A stretch of 62,612 nt of DNA from positions 1-62,612 of the forward strand of contig JAEYOM010000066.1 of NCBI GenBank assembly GCA_023411715.1, read 5' to 3'. Both the position numbers and the translations under genes were made by a program. This stretch comes from Bacillota bacterium. Its GTDB lineage: Bacteria > Bacillota > Clostridia > Acetivibrionales > DTU013. Under the pieces are notes generated by a model, which saw only the letters and a program-made list of their open reading frames with translations, was not told the DNA's origin and made no database searches. Numbering within the stretch: position 1 is the stretch's first letter; each line of letters starts with the position of its first letter. This document shows positions 1 to 8,353 of the stretch, in pieces.

Positions 1-153
1 GAGGCGGCCCTGCTTTTTATCCAAAAGCACCTGACCATTTGAGAAAGCGGGAAACAGATAATCAGGATTCGTGATCTTGTCAGGCGCTGTCCTTGACGTA
101 GTCCTTTCCGATATTGGGTTACTTACTATATTTGATTTTAAATATTTGTTCAT
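1..153 (-). CDS. Partial CDS, N-terminal 51 codons of an unknown protein
   Basis: An open frame begins with ATG at 153 and runs off the left edge of the window without a stop. It has a strong ribosome binding site (AAGGAGGAT, about 161-169) eight bases upstream, so it is very likely translated. The visible N-terminus (MNKYLKSNIVSNP...) is polar, with no signal peptide and no motif I recognise. Function unknown; the rest of the gene lies outside the window. Confidence 0.6.
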   Translation of the reverse strand, partial: MNKYLKSNIVSNPISERTTSRTAPDKITNPDYLFPAFSNGQVLLDKKQGRL

Positions 154-251
154 GAGAAATCCTCCTTAAACATACACTTATGTTTTATGATAAATCAAAT
201 TAATATGAAATTAAATATGTTTATTAAGCGATTATAGAAAAATTATAATAT

Positions 252-1022
252 CTATGATTTATCAATAATTGAAGCCAAAATTTTTATCCCGGTTTCCATT
301 TCCTCGATTGATGTATTACCATACCCAAAAATAAGTGCATTATCATATTCCTTACTTAATGTAGAATTTACCAAGTGTTTACCTACTGAAGCAATTTCTA
401 TCCCTCCATGTTGAATTTGATTAAGCAAATCGGAATCAAATCTAATACCATCAAATGAACCCACAAAATGCAGTCCGGCAGCAGCCCCAGAAATCAAAAC
501 TCGTTCGCCAAAAGTTTTTTTAAGACAGCTAATCAGGTAATTACGCTTTCTGTAATAAAGCTTCTGCATTTTACGAATATGTAGCTCGAAGGCACCACTT
601 TCAATAAACCGTGCAAGCGTCAATTGCTCAAATATAGGAGAATGAATATCTGACACAAATTTCGCCTCGCGCATCCTCTCGCACAATTCGTCAGGCAATA
701 CCATATAGCCGATACGTAAAGCCGGCATTAGTGTTTTGGAAAATGTGCCAACGTAGATGACCCTGTCTGGTGCAAGATATTGCAATGACTCAATCGTGTT
801 GCCGTCAAAACGAAATTCGCTATCATAATCATCTTCAACAATATATGCCTGATTACGGTTGGCATAGTGAATCAGTTCGATTCTTCTTGAAGCGGTCAAA
901 ATAGATCCCATCGGAAACTGATGACTCGGCGTAGTGAATATGGCTATACTATCTTTTTTTATCTCCTCCCATATTATTGTTTTGATGCCCGGTACGGGAG
1001 TTATTTACACAATTTCAACGGG
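252..1022 (-). pseudogene. Remnant of a MocR/PdxR-type (GntR-aminotransferase) regulator
   Basis: The intact part (Met at 911 to stop at 252, 219 aa) is the C-terminal half of a fold-type I aminotransferase domain as found in MocR/PdxR regulators. It keeps the EDDYDSEFR motif and the PLP-lysine motif GTFSKTLMPALRIGY (Lys59 counted from that Met). Upstream of 911 the same frame continues with family sequence (FTTPSHQFPMG) until an in-frame TAA at 1005-1007. The N-terminal winged-helix DNA-binding domain and the first part of the aminotransferase domain, normally 200 or more residues, are missing. No ribosome binding site fits the internal Met. I read this as a 5'-truncated, stop-interrupted gene. 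It could still be a separately expressed fragment, but that is less likely. Confidence 0.75.
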
Positions 1023-1133
1023 CATTACTAGGATTTTCTCCAATTTAAAAAAGATATTTTTATTTTATTAATAAGCAAACATTTTCAACATACCTTGAAT
1101 ATAAATGTCTACAGTTAATTATTTAAAGTTTCA

Positions 1134-1673
1134 TCACCATTTTTCGTATCTTACAATGTCCTCCATTGCCCTTCTCGGTCGCTGAATCGGTGCCTCATCA
1201 CCATATCCCAAGGTGATGATTCCGCATACATATTTATCATCCGGGATGTTCAGGATAGGTCTGACAGCATCTTGCTCAAACCAGGCTGTCCAACAGGTCG
1301 CCAACCCCAGATGCTCCGCTTCAAGCAGTATATGTTCCATTGCAATTGCCGTGTCTCTAATAATTTGCTTAAGTTCCGGTTCAGAACTGTTCTCATCCAG
1401 CCTGATTTTAGTACTCATCGGTATACGGCATCGAATATCTGCTACACACACAATGAATAACGGAGCTGCCATCATCCATCCTTGATGATGATCAGCAATC
1501 GAAAGTTTTTCTTTCGTATCTTCCGACTCAATAATAATGAACATCCAAGGCTGCGTATTGCTTCCAGAAGGTGCTAGTCTAGCGCTTTCTAATATTTGAA
1601 TAAGCTTCTCTTTTTCAACTTTTTTATCTAGATATTTACGTATGCTTCTTCTGTTTTCTATTTGTTTTAGCAT
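1134..1673 (-). CDS. Nitroreductase family FMN-dependent oxidoreductase
   Basis: A 179-residue protein of the nitroreductase fold, which uses FMN and NAD(P)H to reduce nitro compounds, quinones or other small substrates in the cytoplasm. Family marks are the N-terminal NRRSIRKY phosphate-binding segment, SARLAPSGSNTQPW near residue 35, and a C-terminal GYGDEAPIQRPRR segment contacting the flavin. An earlier in-frame start exists at 1718, but the ATG at 1673 has AAGGAGAT at the right spacing and matches the family N-terminus. It stands alone between the MocR remnant and the radical SAM gene. The substrate cannot be told from sequence. Confidence 0.85.
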   Translation of the reverse strand: MLKQIENRRSIRKYLDKKVEKEKLIQILESARLAPSGSNTQPWMFIIIESEDTKEKLSIADHHQGWMMAAPLFIVCVADIRCRIPMSTKIRLDENSSEPELKQIIRDTAIAMEHILLEAEHLGLATCWTAWFEQDAVRPILNIPDDKYVCGIITLGYGDEAPIQRPRRAMEDIVRYEKW

Positions 1674-1802
1674 GATGATCTCCTTTACTAACAACTCACA
1701 TTTTGAATGCTGAGTCAACTATAAAATTTCCACCAACATTTTCTTCTTTATATCCCTGAAGGAAATAGACAAAACAATAGATAGATGTGTTTCATTTGAA
1801 TT

Positions 1803-2834
1803 CTAATCCACCACTTTTTTAATAGTTATTTCATTAGAAGATGATCCACTGCTTATCACTTTTATTCTGCCGATATTGTACTTCGTCCTGAGGTATTCAA
1901 TATTGCTTCTTTTCTGCCCTACTACATTAGAAATATTCGAAGCCCCTGTTTTGACGAGCAATGAGCTGCTGCCTGATAGGCCGCGCTCCTCTATTATTTT
2001 TTCAATGCGTCTCCTGGCCAGCTCCGACTCGACCAACTGCCTGAATGCTGGATGCACCGGCCCTGCAACCACATCGGAACCGGTGCCGCCGCGGATATTT
2101 TCGGTCGCCTGTAAGCCGATACGTATAACATTGATATCGTGGCTCTCATACAGTTCAAGAAGCTCGGCGCTAAGCTTTACAGCCTCATCGAGAGGCATGG
2201 GATCGTACTTGCCGTTAAGTAACAGCATTTCGAGAGGCGTTCCCTTAATGACAAGCACGGGATATATCCTTACTATCTCAGGCGAAATGGCTACGACCTG
2301 CCTTGCTGTGCCAAGTGCTTTTTCCCTTGTGTCGCCAGGAAGACCTGTCATCGTCTGTATCCCGAGCCTGAACCCTTTTCCCTTGATAAGGCCCGCCGAC
2401 TCATAGACGCATGCGGCATCATGCCCACGGCTGCTAGCCTTCAAAACTTCGTCGTCGAGGCTCTGAACGCCGAGTTCGATGGTCCTGACGCCGTACTTTT
2501 TCAGCATCTCCAGAATATCGTCGTCTATGCAGTCCGGTCTGGTAGACAAGCGTATCTCCGACACTTTACCAGACTTTACGTACTCGTAAGCTTCTTTGAG
2601 AAGACTTTCCTGCAGCGTTCTGTCGATAGCGGTAAAGCTGCCGCCATAGAAAGCTGTTTCAATGAACGCACCGCTCTCAATGGTTGCAAGATGCGACTCA
2701 ATGATTTCAGGTATCATTTGCGGAGTCATTTCTTCCAGCTGGCCGCTGATCTTTTTCTGGTTGCAGAAGATACAATCGTTAGGACAGCCTTTATGAGGAA
2801 CAAAAATCGGAATTATTACGTGCCGTCTCTTCAT
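1803..2834 (-). CDS. Elp3-like radical SAM protein
   Basis: A 343-residue radical SAM enzyme. The cluster motif CX3CX2C is at Cys17, Cys21 and Cys24 (CPNDCIFC), followed by the YGGSFTAI and ELGVQSLDDEVL segments typical of the Elp3/YhcC group. It lacks the C-terminal acetyltransferase domain of true Elp3 (which is over 500 aa), so tRNA-modifying acetylation is not supported. Its start overlaps the rnc stop by four bases (ATGA), so the two are translationally coupled. This gene pair is common in Clostridia. It is probably the last gene of the fap-fab-rnc transcript. Substrate unknown. Confidence 0.85.
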   Translation of the reverse strand: MKRRHVIIPIFVPHKGCPNDCIFCNQKKISGQLEEMTPQMIPEIIESHLATIESGAFIETAFYGGSFTAIDRTLQESLLKEAYEYVKSGKVSEIRLSTRPDCIDDDILEMLKKYGVRTIELGVQSLDDEVLKASSRGHDAACVYESAGLIKGKGFRLGIQTMTGLPGDTREKALGTARQVVAISPEIVRIYPVLVIKGTPLEMLLLNGKYDPMPLDEAVKLSAELLELYESHDINVIRIGLQATENIRGGTGSDVVAGPVHPAFRQLVESELARRRIEKIIEERGLSGSSSLLVKTGASNISNVVGQKRSNIEYLRTKYNIGRIKVISSGSSSNEITIKKVVD

Positions 2835-3553
2835 TTGTTCGCCTTAAGATTGCCAAGCGCGGCTTTTGCAGCTATCTGCTCAGCCTCTTTCTTGCTTTTT
2901 CCCTCGCCTATACCCAGGGCTTTGTCTCCTACAAAGACCTGAACTACGAATACCTTGTCATGGTCAGGCCCCTTTTCTTCCAGTATCCTGTAGGATATCT
3001 TCTGATCGCCCTTTTTCTGAACGAATTCCTGGAACTGTGTCTTATAGTCATTAAACAGCTCATTCGTAGAGATATCGCGAAACAGTTCATTCATGGTACT
3101 GAAAATGAACCCCGATGCCTGCTGCAGGCCTCCGTCAAGATATATCGCTCCAATAAGGGCCTCAAAGGCGTCGGATAAAATGGAGGTGCGCGTCCTGCCT
3201 CCCGTATTTTCCTCACCCTTGCCCAGTGAAAGGTAATTTCCGAGACCGATCCTGTTTGCGCATTTCATCAGCGAACCTTCGCAGACTATCGCGGCTCTGA
3301 TTTTAGTCAGCTCTCCCTCAGGAAGCGAGGGAAAATTCCTGTAAATATAATCGCTGGTAACGATATTCAGCACGGCGTCGCCCAGGAACTCGAGCCTTTC
3401 ATTGCTGCACAGGCCGTCGCTCCTTTTTTCATTTGCATAGGAGCTGTGTGTGAGCGCCAGCAGAAGCTTTTTAGTATCGCTGAATGTATAATGGATAACA
3501 CTCTCTAGCTCTTTCAGCCTTTCGTCATCCTTCCCGTAATAATAACTGCTCAT
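2831..3553 (-). CDS. rnc: Ribonuclease III
   Basis: A 240-residue double-stranded RNA endonuclease that processes rRNA precursors and structured mRNAs. The RNase III signature NERLEFLGDAVL is at residues 51-62, and the second acidic pair (DAFEALIGAIYLDGG) has Asp128 and Glu131. A double-stranded RNA-binding domain fills residues 165-238 (KTQFQEFVQKKG ... GEGKSKKEAEQIAAKAAL). Length is normal for the family. The ATG at 3553 has GGAGGG upstream. It follows fabF after 167 bases and overlaps the radical SAM gene. Its presence matters here because several intercistronic hairpins in this window are plausible RNase III substrates. Confidence 0.97.
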   Translation of the reverse strand: MSSYYYGKDDERLKELESVIHYTFSDTKKLLLALTHSSYANEKRSDGLCSNERLEFLGDAVLNIVTSDYIYRNFPSLPEGELTKIRAAIVCEGSLMKCANRIGLGNYLSLGKGEENTGGRTRTSILSDAFEALIGAIYLDGGLQQASGFIFSTMNELFRDISTNELFNDYKTQFQEFVQKKGDQKISYRILEEKGPDHDKVFVVQVFVGDKALGIGEGKSKKEAEQIAAKAALGNLKANK

Positions 3554-3720
3554 TTCACCCTCCGATTTTTTCGTACTTCCATGTCTATTTTACCACATAT
3601 ATGAAGCAAAAGTGCATCGAGTGGCCGGCTTAAAAAATTACAGCCTCAAAATAATCAAAGACGGGTTAAGTTTCACCCGCCTTGAATTATTACTATTCAC
3701 AAAATATTGTCGGCCAAAAC

Positions 3721-4959
3721 TTAATCTTCGAACTTCTTGAGTATCAATGCGGCGTTATGACCGCCAAATCCCAGGGCATTTGAAAGGGCGTATCTGATAT
3801 CAGCCTTTCTTCCCTTGTTCGGAACGTAATCAAGATCACAATCCGGGTCCTGGTTGACCAGATTGATCGTCGGCGGCAGGAAGCCCTCATTCAGAGCCAT
3901 TGCGGTAATGATCGCCTCGACTGCTCCTGCTGCGCCCAGCAGATGCCCGGTCATGGACTTGGTCGAACTTACTGCAAGCTTGTAAGCATACTCACCAAAT
4001 GCAGCCTTAATGACTTTTGTCTCGCCTACGTCGTTCAAAGGAGTGGAAGTTCCGTGTGCATTGATATATTCTATTTCCTCAGGCTTTATTCCCGCATCCT
4101 GAATCGCGAACTGCATGGCCTTTATGCCTCCGATTCCCTCAGGATCGGGAGCAGTGATATGATATGCGTCGCATGTGCAGCCATATCCGGCTATTTCTCC
4201 GAGTATTTTGGCACCTCTCTTCTTAGCGTGCTCGTATTCTTCCAGTACAAGAATTCCTGCGCCTTCGCCCATTATAAAACCGTCGCGGTCCATGTCAAAA
4301 GGCCTGCAGGCAGTCATTGGATCAGGATTTTTAGTCAGTGCCGTATTTGCGCAAAAACCGGCGAACGACATCGGAGTAATGGCTGCTTCCGCGCCGCCCG
4401 TTATCATGATATCTGCAGCGCCTCGCCTGATAATGTTTGTCGCGTCACCAATGGCATTGTTGCCTGTTGCGCATGCCGTAACGACGCATTCGTTAAAGCC
4501 GCGCAGGTTGTATTGTATAGCAATCCTTCCGGCAGCCATGTTTGCTATCATGGAAGTTATGAAAAACGGACTTACCCTGCCGGGTCCCTTCGTTTCAAGT
4601 ATGTGGTGCTGCTCTTCGAATGTTTGTATTCCGCCTATTCCCGAACCGATGATGGCGCCTGCCCTGAAAGGATCTTCGTTTTCCATGTTCAGGCCGGACA
4701 TATCAAAGGCCATTTTGGCGGCCGCCATTGCGTACTGGGTAAATACATCCATTCTTTTTGCTTCTTTTTTATCGATATATTCGGTCGGTTCGAAATCCTT
4801 GAGCTCTGCAGCGACCTTCGCATCAAAATTTGTCGTATCGAACTTCGTTAAGAGACTAATTCCCGATTTTCCTTCTTTTATTGAATTCCAAAAATTTTCA
4901 AGGCCAAGGCCTAATGAATGTACAACACCCATGCCTGTTATCACAACTCTTTTATTCAT
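3721..4959 (-). CDS. fabF: 3-oxoacyl-[ACP] synthase II
   Basis: The elongating condensing enzyme of type II fatty acid synthesis, joining malonyl-ACP to acyl-ACP. The 412-residue protein carries the thiolase-fold triad: Cys163 (TACATGNNAIGDA), His302 (NAHGTSTPLND) and His339 (MTGHLLGAAG). The ATG at 4959 is preferred over the adjoining TTG because AGGAGG lies six bases upstream. It is the last fab gene of the cluster. Unusually, a strong terminator lies between acpP and fabF, so fabF expression depends on read-through or on its own promoter in the 180-base gap. Confidence 0.97.
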   Translation of the reverse strand: MNKRVVITGMGVVHSLGLGLENFWNSIKEGKSGISLLTKFDTTNFDAKVAAELKDFEPTEYIDKKEAKRMDVFTQYAMAAAKMAFDMSGLNMENEDPFRAGAIIGSGIGGIQTFEEQHHILETKGPGRVSPFFITSMIANMAAGRIAIQYNLRGFNECVVTACATGNNAIGDATNIIRRGAADIMITGGAEAAITPMSFAGFCANTALTKNPDPMTACRPFDMDRDGFIMGEGAGILVLEEYEHAKKRGAKILGEIAGYGCTCDAYHITAPDPEGIGGIKAMQFAIQDAGIKPEEIEYINAHGTSTPLNDVGETKVIKAAFGEYAYKLAVSSTKSMTGHLLGAAGAVEAIITAMALNEGFLPPTINLVNQDPDCDLDYVPNKGRKADIRYALSNALGFGGHNAALILKKFED

Positions 4960-4998
4960 CAAAAACCTCCTGGCGAATCAAGACTATTAGGATACGAA

Positions 4999-5014
4999 AT
5001 ATTATCAGGATATA
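4999..5014. promoter_or_regulatory. Possible degenerate FapR half-site upstream of fabF
   Basis: On the minus strand TATCCTGATAATAT matches 12 of 14 bases of the better FapR-type operator in front of fapR (TTACCTGATAATAT). It lies about 40 bases upstream of the fabF start, downstream of the acpP terminator. No convincing -35/-10 pair could be fixed beside it, so this is only a candidate. Confidence 0.25.
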
Positions 5015-5112
5015 TATGTGAATGATTATTATCAGATGATGTCCGTCAATAGCCGTCAGCCTGGCCCTTCCCGGCACATTTGAGAAAAAAGTCCGGGACA
5101 ACAGTGTTTCCA

Positions 5113-5147
5113 TAAAAAAAGTCCCTCTTACGGGACTTTTTTTATGT
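5113..5147 (-). terminator. Intrinsic terminator after acpP
   Basis: AAGTCCC and GGGACTT form a 7-bp stem around a six-base loop, flanked by A-runs and T-runs so that it can terminate in either direction. On the minus strand it begins at the acpP stop codon itself (TAA at 5144-5142). It separates acpP from fabF and should raise acpP mRNA over fabF. Confidence 0.85.
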
Positions 5148-5369
5148 GTTATTTTTAATGTAATCTACGGCATCTCCAACAGTTGCTATCTTTTCAGCTT
5201 CACTATCGGGAATCTCGATATCGAATTCCTCTTCAAGAGCCATGATCAATTCAACGATATCAAGTGAATCTGCACCTAAATCATCAATAAAAGAAGATTC
5301 CATATTGACTTCTTCTTCCTCAACACCTAACTGCTCGACTATAATTTTCTTAACCTTTTCGAAAACCAT
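5142..5369 (-). CDS. acpP: Acyl carrier protein
   Basis: A 75-residue acidic four-helix carrier protein holding growing acyl chains on phosphopantetheine. The attachment motif LGADSLDIVEL places the modified serine at Ser35. The start is ATG at 5369, next to GGAGGTGA; a longer open frame to 5420 would add residues not found in ACPs. It lies between fabG (109 bases upstream) and fabF. A terminator coincides with its stop codon, consistent with the high ACP level cells need relative to the enzymes. Confidence 0.97.
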   Translation of the reverse strand: MVFEKVKKIIVEQLGVEEEEVNMESSFIDDLGADSLDIVELIMALEEEFDIEIPDSEAEKIATVGDAVDYIKNNT

Positions 5370-5478
5370 ACATTCACCTCCTCCCAAGGGGGGTAATTTA
5401 TATATAATAATTCCCCGCAAAAGTTATACCTGTTTACTGTGAATTATTGACAGGCAGGACTTCCACATAAAGATATTA

Positions 5479-6222
5479 TTACATAACAAGCCCGCCGTCA
5501 ATATCTATTACCTGAGCTGTCACATAGGATGCGTCGTCGGATGCGAGAAATGCGACAACATTGGCCACGTCTTCAGGTGTCCCGAACCTGCCGAGTGGAA
5601 TGTTCTCAAGATATTTATTTCTCACTTCCTCAGGAAGCGCATCTGTCATTTTGCTTTTAATTGTGCCAGGGGCTACCGCATTGCAGGTTATCCCCCTGGA
5701 CGCGAATTCCTTCGCAGTCGTCTTAGTCAGACCTATCAAGCCCGCTTTTGAGGCGGAATAATTCGCCTGCCCTTTGTTGCCGTATCTTCCTGCAACAGAC
5801 GCAAGGTTGACGATCCGTCCGTATTTCTGTTTCATCATCTGTTTTGCAGCGAACTTCGTGCAAAGAAACGCGCCCTTCAGATTTATATCCAGAACTATAT
5901 CCCAGTCATCCTCAGACATCAGGGCCATAGGCTTGTCATTCGTTATACCCGCATTGTTGACAAGTATATCGACGCTTCCGAATGTATCGACGCCGGCAGA
6001 TATCATAGCTTTTACGTCTTCCGTGTTTCTAACGTCGCCTCTTGTTACTACCACTTTATAACCAGCCTTTTTGAACTCCTCCGCTGTTTCGTCAAGCGAT
6101 TCTGATGACGGGATATCGTTCAATACGATATTTGCTCCCAAAGAAGCAAGCTTCAGAGCGATCGCTTTTCCAAGGCCTCTTGCCGAACCTGTTATTACAG
6201 CGGTTTTGCCTTCGAATTGCAT
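5479..6222 (-). CDS. fabG: 3-oxoacyl-[ACP] reductase
   Basis: NADPH-dependent reductase for the first reduction of each fatty acid elongation cycle. The 247-residue short-chain dehydrogenase has the cofactor loop TGSARGLG (residues 11-18), NNAG at 89-92 and the catalytic Ser142, Tyr155 and Lys159 (YSASK). Length and C-terminus (VIDIDGGLVM) are typical. The 5' leader contains two tandem copies of a hairpin repeat (6245-6334) that end a few bases before its Shine-Dalgarno (GGAGGG), so its translation may be controlled separately from fabD. Confidence 0.97.
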   Translation of the reverse strand: MQFEGKTAVITGSARGLGKAIALKLASLGANIVLNDIPSSESLDETAEEFKKAGYKVVVTRGDVRNTEDVKAMISAGVDTFGSVDILVNNAGITNDKPMALMSEDDWDIVLDINLKGAFLCTKFAAKQMMKQKYGRIVNLASVAGRYGNKGQANYSASKAGLIGLTKTTAKEFASRGITCNAVAPGTIKSKMTDALPEEVRNKYLENIPLGRFGTPEDVANVVAFLASDDASYVTAQVIDIDGGLVM

Positions 6223-6244
6223 TATTGTCTTTCCCTCCTCTCTT

Positions 6245-6286
6245 GGATGTTTTAAAGGAAATCCGCGCCGTTGGCGCTAAACATCC
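6245..6286 (-). repeat. Intercistronic two-stem hairpin repeat, copy 1 (upstream of fabG)
   Basis: In the mRNA sense an outer 8-bp stem GGATGTTT/AAACATCC encloses an inner GCGCC/GGCGC stem with loop AAC. A 12-base one-sided bulge (GGATTTCCTTTA) separates the two 3' strands. It is a perfect tandem duplicate of copy 2 with a 48-bp period. It ends four bases before the GAGGAGGG Shine-Dalgarno of fabG. Confidence 0.9.
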
Positions 6287-6292
6287 TCTCTT

Positions 6293-6334
6293 GGATGTTT
6301 TAAAGGAAATCCGCGCCGTTGGCGCTAAACATCC
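6293..6334 (-). repeat. Intercistronic two-stem hairpin repeat, copy 2 (between fabD and copy 1)
   Basis: Identical to copy 1 over all 42 bases. It starts two bases after the fabD stop codon (TAG at 6339-6337), so the pair fills almost the whole fabD-fabG gap. Confidence 0.9.
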
Positions 6335-6336
6335 TA

Positions 6337-7278
6337 CTATCCCTGATTTTTTAACTCCCCTATAGTTTTCTGCAGTGATTCAATGTCTTCTATATTCAAA
6401 GTTCTGGCGTCCTTGCTTATTTTCTTCACAAAGCCGCTGAGAACCTTTCCGGGGCCAATCTCAACAAACGTATCCACTCCCTGTTCCAGCATGAAGCGTA
6501 CCGAAGCTTCCCACAGCACCGGGCTGCTTACCTGGTTAATTAGCGATTCCTTAATATCAGCCGATGATTTGACTACGTTTCCTGAAACATTTGCCACGAG
6601 CGGTGTTTTGAATTCTGAAAAATCGACGCTCCGGAGTTCCATTGCCAGCAGTTCACCAGCGGGCCTCAGCATACTGCAGTGGAAAGGCGCGCTCACTGCA
6701 AGTTGGATCGCTCTTTTTGCACCTTTCCCCAGACACAGCTCCATAGCCTTTTCAACTGCTTTTACCTCTCCGGCGATTGTTATCTGTCCCGGACAGTTAT
6801 AATTGGCAGGCTCAACTATTCCTGCGATTGATGCCCTTTCACAGCAATCTTCGACATCCTCCGAAGAAAGGCCGATTATTGCCGCCATAGTACCATCCCC
6901 GATTGGAACGGCCTCCTGCATGTATTTGCCCCTTTTTCTGACAAGCGCCACGGCTGTTTTAAAATCGATTGTTTCGGATGCGACATGCGCCGAATATTCT
7001 CCTAGGCTCAAGCCTGCCGTATAATCCGGCTTTATTCCCGCTGCGAGCAATGGCTGCAGACATGCTATACTTGCAGTCATAATGGCAGGCTGCGTGTTTT
7101 CCGTTATTTTCAGAGTCTCGTCGTCACTTTCGAATAGCATTTTTCTCATATCGATACCGAGAGCTTCGGAAGCCTGGTCGAATATGTCGGAAGCTTCATG
7201 GTATTGGGCTGCGATTTGCTTGCCCATACCTACATATTGAGCTCCCTGTCCGGGGAAAATGAATGCAGTTTTACCCAT
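6337..7278 (-). CDS. fabD: Malonyl-CoA:ACP transacylase
   Basis: Moves the malonyl group from CoA to ACP, the committed loading step for elongation. The 313-residue protein has the GQGAQ oxyanion segment (residues 10-14), the nucleophile elbow GLSLGE with Ser91, and the catalytic His200 (APFHCSML). Length is normal. ATG at 7278 follows AGGAGGT. It lies in the plsX-fabH-fabD-fabG-acpP string, 70 bases after fabH, and is followed by the tandem hairpin repeats. Its substrate malonyl-CoA is also the known effector of FapR, whose gene heads this operon. Confidence 0.97.
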   Translation of the reverse strand: MGKTAFIFPGQGAQYVGMGKQIAAQYHEASDIFDQASEALGIDMRKMLFESDDETLKITENTQPAIMTASIACLQPLLAAGIKPDYTAGLSLGEYSAHVASETIDFKTAVALVRKRGKYMQEAVPIGDGTMAAIIGLSSEDVEDCCERASIAGIVEPANYNCPGQITIAGEVKAVEKAMELCLGKGAKRAIQLAVSAPFHCSMLRPAGELLAMELRSVDFSEFKTPLVANVSGNVVKSSADIKESLINQVSSPVLWEASVRFMLEQGVDTFVEIGPGKVLSGFVKKISKDARTLNIEDIESLQKTIGELKNQG

Positions 7279-7348
7279 AATATACCTCCTGTAATAGTTT
7301 TAGCCCGAAGATTTGGTTACAGCAATTTACTATCGCAAATTGCTCTGA

Positions 7349-8353
7349 TTATTTGCTCCACCTTACAATGGCGGAACCCCAGGTAAGTCCTCCGCCGAAG
7401 CCGACCAGCACGAGATTGTCACCTTTTGCGAGGCATTTGTTCCGGTACGCATCTGCCAATGCAAATGGAATCGATGCAGAAGAAATATTCCCGATTTTCC
7501 TTATTGTCGTATAGATCTTTTCGAGTGTTACTCCAAGCCTTTTAGCAGCGCTTTCGATTATACGCATGTTAGCCTGGTGAGGTATTATATATTTTACATC
7601 TTCAAGTTTGAGATCGGTTTTCTCGAATAGTTTTTCCGTGGCATAAGGCATTATTTTGACCGCAAATTTGAAAACTTCCTGTCCGTCCTGCCAAAGTGCG
7701 TTTTTATTCTTGTATTTCTCACGTTTTAAATCATCGATATCAGATCTGTAAAGATTAGGTATGGTTATTGTTTCGCCGGGTTTTCCGTCGGCCCCTATAT
7801 AGGTGGAAAGGATACCATATCCGTCTTCGACCTTGCCTAATACTACAGCACCTGCGCCGTCTCCGAAAAGCACGCAGCTGCTCCTGTCGGTCCAGTCCGT
7901 GCATCTGGACATTCCTTCGCTGCTTACTAGCAAAATATTTTTATAATAGTTGGTTTCAATAAACTGCTTCGCTACAGTCAAACCGTATATGAAGCCTGAG
8001 CAGGCAGCCGCCAGATCAAAAGCGGCTGCATTTACCGCGCCTATTTCTTTTTGAATGACACAGGAAGTGGTTGGTGTAAGATAATCCGGAGTTGAAGTTG
8101 AAACAAGAACGAGATCAATATCTTCCGCGCTTATGCCTGAATCTTCAATTGCCTGTTTTGCGGCCTGCACCGCCATTGTGTAAATAGGTTCGCTATCCGC
8201 TAAAATCCTTCTTTCGGATATTCCGGTCCTCTTAGTGATCCATTCGTCAGAGGTTTCGACCATTTTTTCAAGATCGAAGTTTGTCAAAATCTTTTCTGGG
8301 GCGTAACTTCCTATTCCTAAAATTCCAACGCTTACGCTCTTTTTTATCGCCAT
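7349..8353 (-). CDS. fabH: 3-oxoacyl-[ACP] synthase III
   Basis: Starts fatty acid synthesis by condensing acetyl-CoA or a branched acyl-CoA with malonyl-ACP. The 334-residue protein has the triad Cys118 (AAACSGF), His259 (IIPHQAN) and Asn289 (GNISSASIP). The ATG at 8353 has GGAGGT five bases upstream; a GTG sits directly before it. The first 86 bases of the gene overlap the end of plsX in another frame, far more than the few bases usual between neighbours in this operon. Confidence 0.97.
   Translation of the reverse strand: MAIKKSVSVGILGIGSYAPEKILTNFDLEKMVETSDEWITKRTGISERRILADSEPIYTMAVQAAKQAIEDSGISAEDIDLVLVSTSTPDYLTPTTSCVIQKEIGAVNAAAFDLAAACSGFIYGLTVAKQFIETNYYKNILLVSSEGMSRCTDWTDRSSCVLFGDGAGAVVLGKVEDGYGILSTYIGADGKPGETITIPNLYRSDIDDLKREKYKNKNALWQDGQEVFKFAVKIMPYATEKLFEKTDLKLEDVKYIIPHQANMRIIESAAKRLGVTLEKIYTTIRKIGNISSASIPFALADAYRNKCLAKGDNLVLVGFGGGLTWGSAIVRWSK

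Noticed and set aside
3943..4990. Long plus-strand open frames opposite fabF (302 and 271 aa)
   Set aside because: They lie wholly antisense to a conserved gene, lack ribosome binding sites and show no family resemblance.
6245..6334. Tandem hairpins before fabG as a CRISPR or IS end
   Set aside because: Two copies with no spacers and no transposase; the same element recurs singly at another locus next to a ribosome binding site.
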